Shown here piece by piece: positions 60,447 to 64,000 of a stretch of DNA of 64,000 bases (positions within the stretch are counted from its first letter, which is position 1; the number at the start of each line of letters is the position of its first letter). Source of the stretch: Paenibacillus sp. FSL M7-0420 (GTDB lineage Bacteria; Bacillota; Bacilli; Paenibacillales; Paenibacillaceae); the NCBI RefSeq assembly GCF_038002345.1, contig NZ_JBBOCJ010000001.1, forward strand, positions 1 through 64,000, in the 5' to 3' direction. A model generated the notes under the pieces. It made no database searches and was not told the origin of the DNA. It worked only from the letters and a program-made list of their open reading frames with translations. A program made the position numbers and the translations under genes.

Positions 60447-61325
60447 ATGGAATTGACTTACTTACGGACCTTTTGTGCTGTGGTGGATCACGGGAGTTAT
60501 ACGCGGGCGGCAGATGTGCTGGGGTATGCCCAGCCGAGTGTAACCGCACAGATTGCCAAGCTTGAGGAGATGTATGGGGCCACTTTACTGGAACGTTCCG
60601 GTAGAGGGATGATTCCCACCTTCGCCGGCCGTAATTTGCTCCCGTATGCCCGGCAGATGCTGGTCCTAAGCGAAGAGGCAAAGAAGGTAATTACCGGCGG
60701 CGACCAGGGTACGCTAAACATTGGTGCTATTGAGACACTGGCTGCCTACTTTCTGCCTCATCGGCTTCATCAGTACCGGATGCGTTATCCTGGCATGCAG
60801 CTGCGGGTACAGCCGGGCTCTGAAGAGGATATTATTGCTGCCGTCCTGGAGAAATCCGTTCAATTCGGACTGATCTTCGACGTTCCTTTTCATACGGGCG
60901 ACCTGATCACTCTGCCGTTGCGTGAAGAAGCGCTATATGTCGTTACCCATCCAGAGCATCTCTTGGCAGCCGGGACGGAGGTTACTGCAGAGCAACTGGA
61001 AGGAGAGCCGCTGGTGTTAACCGAGCATACCTGCACATACCGGAAGCAGCTGCTCCAGGTATTCAGAGAATCCGGCGTTGCTGCCCATATAGGCATGGAG
61101 TTCGGTAATCTGGAGGGTATCAAGCAGGCGGTGAAGCATAACTGGGGGACGGGTTTTCTGCCGCGCTATGCGGTGGAGGAGGAACTGCGGACGGGTGCAT
61201 TAACGGGCATTCCATTGGCGGGGCAAAAGGAACACTTCTACATTCAGCTCATCTACCGCAAGGAGCAGCAGCTTTCCCCAGCCTTCACGGATTTCATTGC
61301 CCTCATGCAGGAGCAATATAATTAG
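60447..61325 (+). CDS. LysR-family transcriptional regulator
   Basis: ATG 60447 lies 7 bases after GGGAGG and gives the standard MELTYLRTFCAVVDHGSYTRAAD start; the in-frame ATG at 60402 would add 15 residues and lacks a site. The 292-residue protein has the N-terminal winged helix (YAQPSVTAQIAKLEEMYG, LLERSGRGM) and a periplasmic-binding-like effector domain (LNIGAIETLAAYFLP, GLIFDVPF). It probably regulates the divergent rhodanese gene. Effector unknown. Confidence 0.92.
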   Translation: MELTYLRTFCAVVDHGSYTRAADVLGYAQPSVTAQIAKLEEMYGATLLERSGRGMIPTFAGRNLLPYARQMLVLSEEAKKVITGGDQGTLNIGAIETLAAYFLPHRLHQYRMRYPGMQLRVQPGSEEDIIAAVLEKSVQFGLIFDVPFHTGDLITLPLREEALYVVTHPEHLLAAGTEVTAEQLEGEPLVLTEHTCTYRKQLLQVFRESGVAAHIGMEFGNLEGIKQAVKHNWGTGFLPRYAVEEELRTGALTGIPLAGQKEHFYIQLIYRKEQQLSPAFTDFIALMQEQYN

Positions 61326-61415
61326 TTGGCGCGGGGATGCGTGGGCGAATGTATGCGGAAAAGCTAATACAATGTGCAGAAGCGAGGATGCGCGGGACGG
61401 TTGAAGTTCGAAGAC

Positions 61416-61448
61416 AGCAAAAATCAGGGACACTTACATCCCTGATTT
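61416..61448 (-). terminator. Rho-independent terminator of the TPM gene
   Basis: On the minus strand AAATCAGGG and CCCTGATTT (61448-61421) enclose a 10-base loop and are followed by a T run into 61416. Confidence 0.8.
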
Positions 61449-61523
61449 CGCTTGATGACCAGAATAAGTTGTTACATCACCCACCTGTTAGGGTGAGTAT
61501 GTGCTGTAGCGGCAATCAGCTGC

Positions 61524-63833
61524 TTACCACTTGGAGCCGCCGGAGCTTCGGCCGGATTTGCCGCCGCCAAACGAAGAGCCGCCGGAGGAACGTCCGCCGC
61601 CACCGCCGCCCCCCCAAGAAGAGCCGCCGGAAGAGCGTCCGCCACCGCCAAGCCCGCCGCCGAATCCTCCGCCTGGCGGGCCGGAATTGCGTCTACGGGC
61701 TTGTTCCCGGCGCTGCTGCTCCCGCAGCATGGCCATTCTGGCTGCGCGTTCGGCCTCTTCCTTCTGGCGGACGAGCCGGTTCGCTTCCTCTACGAAGGAA
61801 GCGATCTGCGAAGCATAGGAGCGTCCTGTCTCCTCCAGCTGATCCAGATCGTAGGGACCCGAGGCCAGACGCTGCTCCAGCTCGGTATACTCCGGCAGCA
61901 GGGACAGCTGGAAGCGGTTCTGCGAGGTAATTCCTCTGCTGTGCAGCAGATTGTAGGCGGCATCCACCCGGCTCTGCCCCTCCGTGAACAGCCTGTTCAG
62001 GCTGTCCAGGCGCTCCTCCAGAGCGTCCAGACTGCTGCTGATGCTATTCATGCTGTTTGCCGTCTCATCCTGCAAGGCAAGCAGGCGGTCTAGTCCGCTG
62101 CGGGCATTGTCATACTCTCCGCGTGCATCGCTGGTCCAGGTCTCAAGCTGCGGCACTTCCGCCGCGCCCTGCCGTAGTGCGCCGCCGGCCTCTTCCAGCA
62201 GCTTCTCCAGAGCGTCCAGGTGCTGCCGGGCGAACCGGTTCTTCGCCCCGGCAAGCCGGCTCTGCAATTCATTCCGCCGCTGGCTTAGTGTTGCCCATGT
62301 GCTGCGTACCGTCTCCAGATCCCTGAGGTTATTCTGCCGGATCATAGCCTGGCGTTCCGTCATAGCCACGGCTTCAGTCAGAAGGGCATCCATGTCAGCG
62401 CCAATCCGGCGCACTTCGTCCATATCGCCGCTGTGCAGCGGCGCTTCCATGGAACTGGCGGCAGCGGAGGCCTGGTCCAGGCTGTCGTAAGGCTTAACCT
62501 TCATATTGTGCAGAGAGTTCTGGTCGATCAGCCCGGTAATCCGGCTACGTGCAGCCGCAAGGACACCGGGGAAGGCTTTCAGCTTGTCGTCAAAGGTCCC
62601 CACATCCTGCACATCCTGCTCAATCTGCTGCTGCCGCTTCTTCGCTTGTGCAGTAATCTCCTGGGCAGCAATGGGGTCGAACAGCTCCAGTTGATCTGCC
62701 TTGGCCGTCTCTTCGGCCAGCTCCTGAAGATCTTGGGCAATCTCCTCCAGCGTATAGCCCGTCCCCAGGGCCGCTTGCTGCCGCTGCTCCTCAAGCTCCG
62801 GGGCAGCCTGCTTCAGCTCGGTGATCTGCTGCTTGACGTTCCGGTCGGCATCGCTGACGACTGCGATATTCTTCTCCTCTTCCTCCAGGGAGGCACGGAA
62901 TTCCCCCTCTGTCTGCTGAAGCTGCTCTGCCGCCGCCTTAAGCGCAGACAAGCGGTAGAACGGCGGCAATGGGGCTTGCCCGGCGGTCTGCAATGCAGAG
63001 ATTTCGACCAGCCGGGAGGTCAGACGCTTCGAGATGCCCTCGACCATCTCCCCGGTCTTGCCCTGCACGATCCCCTGGAAAGGCTGAAGGGACTCCAGGG
63101 CGCGGTTCGCCCGTACCAGCAGGTCAGCGAGCTGCTCACGCTGTGCGGATAGTCCCTTGCGGCGGCGCAATCCGGTAATTAGTACATACAGCAGCAATAC
63201 CAGCAGCGCGGCCAAGACAAGACCGCCTGCGACCGGCAGGAGAGGGAATCTGCTGCCGCTGTCGTTAGGATTATAGCCAGCTCCTGCGGTACCGGTATCC
63301 GCACTGCCTGCCGCACCGCTGCCGGTATTACTGCTCGGTCCGCTGCTGCCAATGGCTTGCAACTGCTGGATCACAGAACGTATGCCTTCAGGGATATCTC
63401 CGATTTTGGCATAAGGATTAAAATATTTCTCCAGCACCTTGTTAATGGCTGCGCTGCCCGCAGCTCCGCTCTGTTGTATGGACCAAGCATCGAGCGCATC
63501 CTGCAGCCCGGGGTTAATGAAGCTGATCTCAGTCAGCTGATCTTCGTAAGCGATCAGGAGCAGGATGTCCCGGGACTTCAGCCCCCAGGTATCATATACA
63601 TCCGCAGCATAACTGGACATGTCGCTCCCGGCTACCGAATCAACGGTTAAGACATGGAAGGTGTACCGGTCTGTAGTAGCAATCCGGGCAAGGCTCTCTG
63701 CTTCTTGGGCAGACAGCAGCCGGGCTTCATCCGTAATCACTCCCTGCTGTGCGGGAACATTCGCAGCATAGACCCCCGGAATCCATAGCAGGGATAATAT
63801 CAGGACCAAGGCGAGGGTGAGGTTTTTTCTCAA
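61524..63833 (-). CDS. TPM-domain membrane protein with long coiled-coil and glycine-rich tail
   Basis: The start is TTG 63833 behind GGAGTG. The 769-residue protein has a signal peptide (about 1-23), a TPM/Psb32-type domain (about 28-160; VITDEARLLSAQEAESLARI, SRDILLLIAYEDQLTEISFI), a low-complexity Gly/Ser spacer, one membrane helix (about 198-220; FPLLPVAGGLVLAALLVLLL) and a cytoplasmic helical region of about 450 residues. The end is a Gly/Ser-rich tail with GGG and RSSGGSS repeats. This tail plus TPM resembles YgcG-type proteins, but the coiled-coil is much longer than usual. Function unknown. Confidence 0.85.
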   Translation of the reverse strand: MRKNLTLALVLILSLLWIPGVYAANVPAQQGVITDEARLLSAQEAESLARIATTDRYTFHVLTVDSVAGSDMSSYAADVYDTWGLKSRDILLLIAYEDQLTEISFINPGLQDALDAWSIQQSGAAGSAAINKVLEKYFNPYAKIGDIPEGIRSVIQQLQAIGSSGPSSNTGSGAAGSADTGTAGAGYNPNDSGSRFPLLPVAGGLVLAALLVLLLYVLITGLRRRKGLSAQREQLADLLVRANRALESLQPFQGIVQGKTGEMVEGISKRLTSRLVEISALQTAGQAPLPPFYRLSALKAAAEQLQQTEGEFRASLEEEEKNIAVVSDADRNVKQQITELKQAAPELEEQRQQAALGTGYTLEEIAQDLQELAEETAKADQLELFDPIAAQEITAQAKKRQQQIEQDVQDVGTFDDKLKAFPGVLAAARSRITGLIDQNSLHNMKVKPYDSLDQASAAASSMEAPLHSGDMDEVRRIGADMDALLTEAVAMTERQAMIRQNNLRDLETVRSTWATLSQRRNELQSRLAGAKNRFARQHLDALEKLLEEAGGALRQGAAEVPQLETWTSDARGEYDNARSGLDRLLALQDETANSMNSISSSLDALEERLDSLNRLFTEGQSRVDAAYNLLHSRGITSQNRFQLSLLPEYTELEQRLASGPYDLDQLEETGRSYASQIASFVEEANRLVRQKEEAERAARMAMLREQQRREQARRRNSGPPGGGFGGGLGGGGRSSGGSSWGGGGGGGRSSGGSSFGGGKSGRSSGGSKW

Positions 63834-63953
63834 GCTGACACACTCCGATCTATAGGCTATTGTTCATTGTAGTATGCTGATCATTATACTATATCATTAC
63901 ACATTCTAAGCCCCGCAGATGCAGGTACCCCGGAATTGACGGAATAAACGTAC

Positions 63954-63981
63954 AAAAACCGCACCCCGGTAAGGGATGCGG
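63954..63981 (-). terminator. Terminator of a minus-strand gene beyond the window
   Basis: On the minus strand CCGCATCCC and GGGGTGCGG form a hairpin (63981-63959) followed by TTTTT. It must end a leftward transcript that starts to the right of the window. Confidence 0.65.
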
Positions 63982-64000
63982 CTGTGTAAGAAGTAAGCTA

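Noticed and set aside
61337..61930. Plus-strand coding region of 197 residues at the end of the TPM gene
   Set aside because: It is antisense to the glycine-rich tail and has a Pro/Arg-rich composition typical of a shadow frame.

Overview
The window looks like a stretch of chromosome from a Gram-positive, spore-forming Firmicute, most likely Paenibacillus. The grounds are strong AGGAGG-type ribosome binding sites, frequent TTG/GTG starts, lipoprotein signal peptides, an SLH-domain surface protein, a Bacillus-type XpaC/TelA pair, and a general gene repertoire I associate with that genus. I see no rRNA, tRNA, insertion sequence, prophage or CRISPR array. The genus call is an inference from content, not from a marker gene.

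Layout. 1-6.5 kb: an XRE regulator fused to a DnaA N-terminal domain, a flavin reductase divergent from an ArsR regulator, an SMI1/KNR4 protein, a small secreted protein, and an OmpR-type two-component system followed by a beta-propeller lipoprotein. 6.6-11.9 kb: a MarR regulator, an arylsulfate sulfotransferase-like protein and an SsuABC-type ABC importer, which look like one sulfur-ester/sulfonate unit. 12-16.8 kb: a divergent carbohydrate locus. A glycosyltransferase, an (alpha/alpha)6-toroid protein and a mannose-1-phosphate guanylyltransferase lie on the minus strand, opposite a short XRE regulator overlapping a GH130-like beta-propeller protein. Two near-consensus promoters sit back to back between them, and the minus-strand leader carries a terminator-like hairpin. 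16.8-25.7 kb: ribosomal protein L25, a UvrD-like helicase, an Imm30-like protein, a Cof-type phosphatase, a DUF445 protein, a spore-coat-type glycosyltransferase and a secreted helical protein. 25.9-31.8 kb: a soluble six-PAS histidine kinase coupled to a C39-like peptidase, then a type I pullulanase. 31.8-35.5 kb: TetR-, NUDIX- and PadR/HAAS-type regulatory pairs with clear palindromic operators. 35.7-42.7 kb: glutamate synthase small subunit, a phosphodiesterase, the agmatine-to-putrescine pair aguA-aguB, and an amino-acid ABC importer.

42.9-55.3 kb is the most distinctive region: a Ter stress island. It encodes TerB, three single-domain TerD proteins, a double-TerD protein, TerC, then a tightly packed biosynthetic set (C-C bond lyase, PRPP-binding phosphoribosyltransferase, StiP-type protein, HAD phosphatase, ATP-grasp ligase) and finally an XpaC-like protein and TelA. 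This matches the chromosomal Ter-associated modules that comparative genomics has proposed to make an unknown nucleoside-like metabolite. An ECF-sigma-like promoter precedes the TerD array, and a 233-base gap between terC and the biosynthetic genes can fold into a multi-hairpin RNA with a closed junction. 55.4-63.8 kb: an SLH-anchored repeat protein, an FNT transporter, a rhodanese divergent from a LysR regulator, and a large TPM-domain membrane protein.

The strongest leads are the Ter island with its intergenic RNA candidate, the mannose locus with its leader attenuator, the XRE-DnaA domain fusion, and two families of short intergenic repeats around 37.2-38.1 kb.
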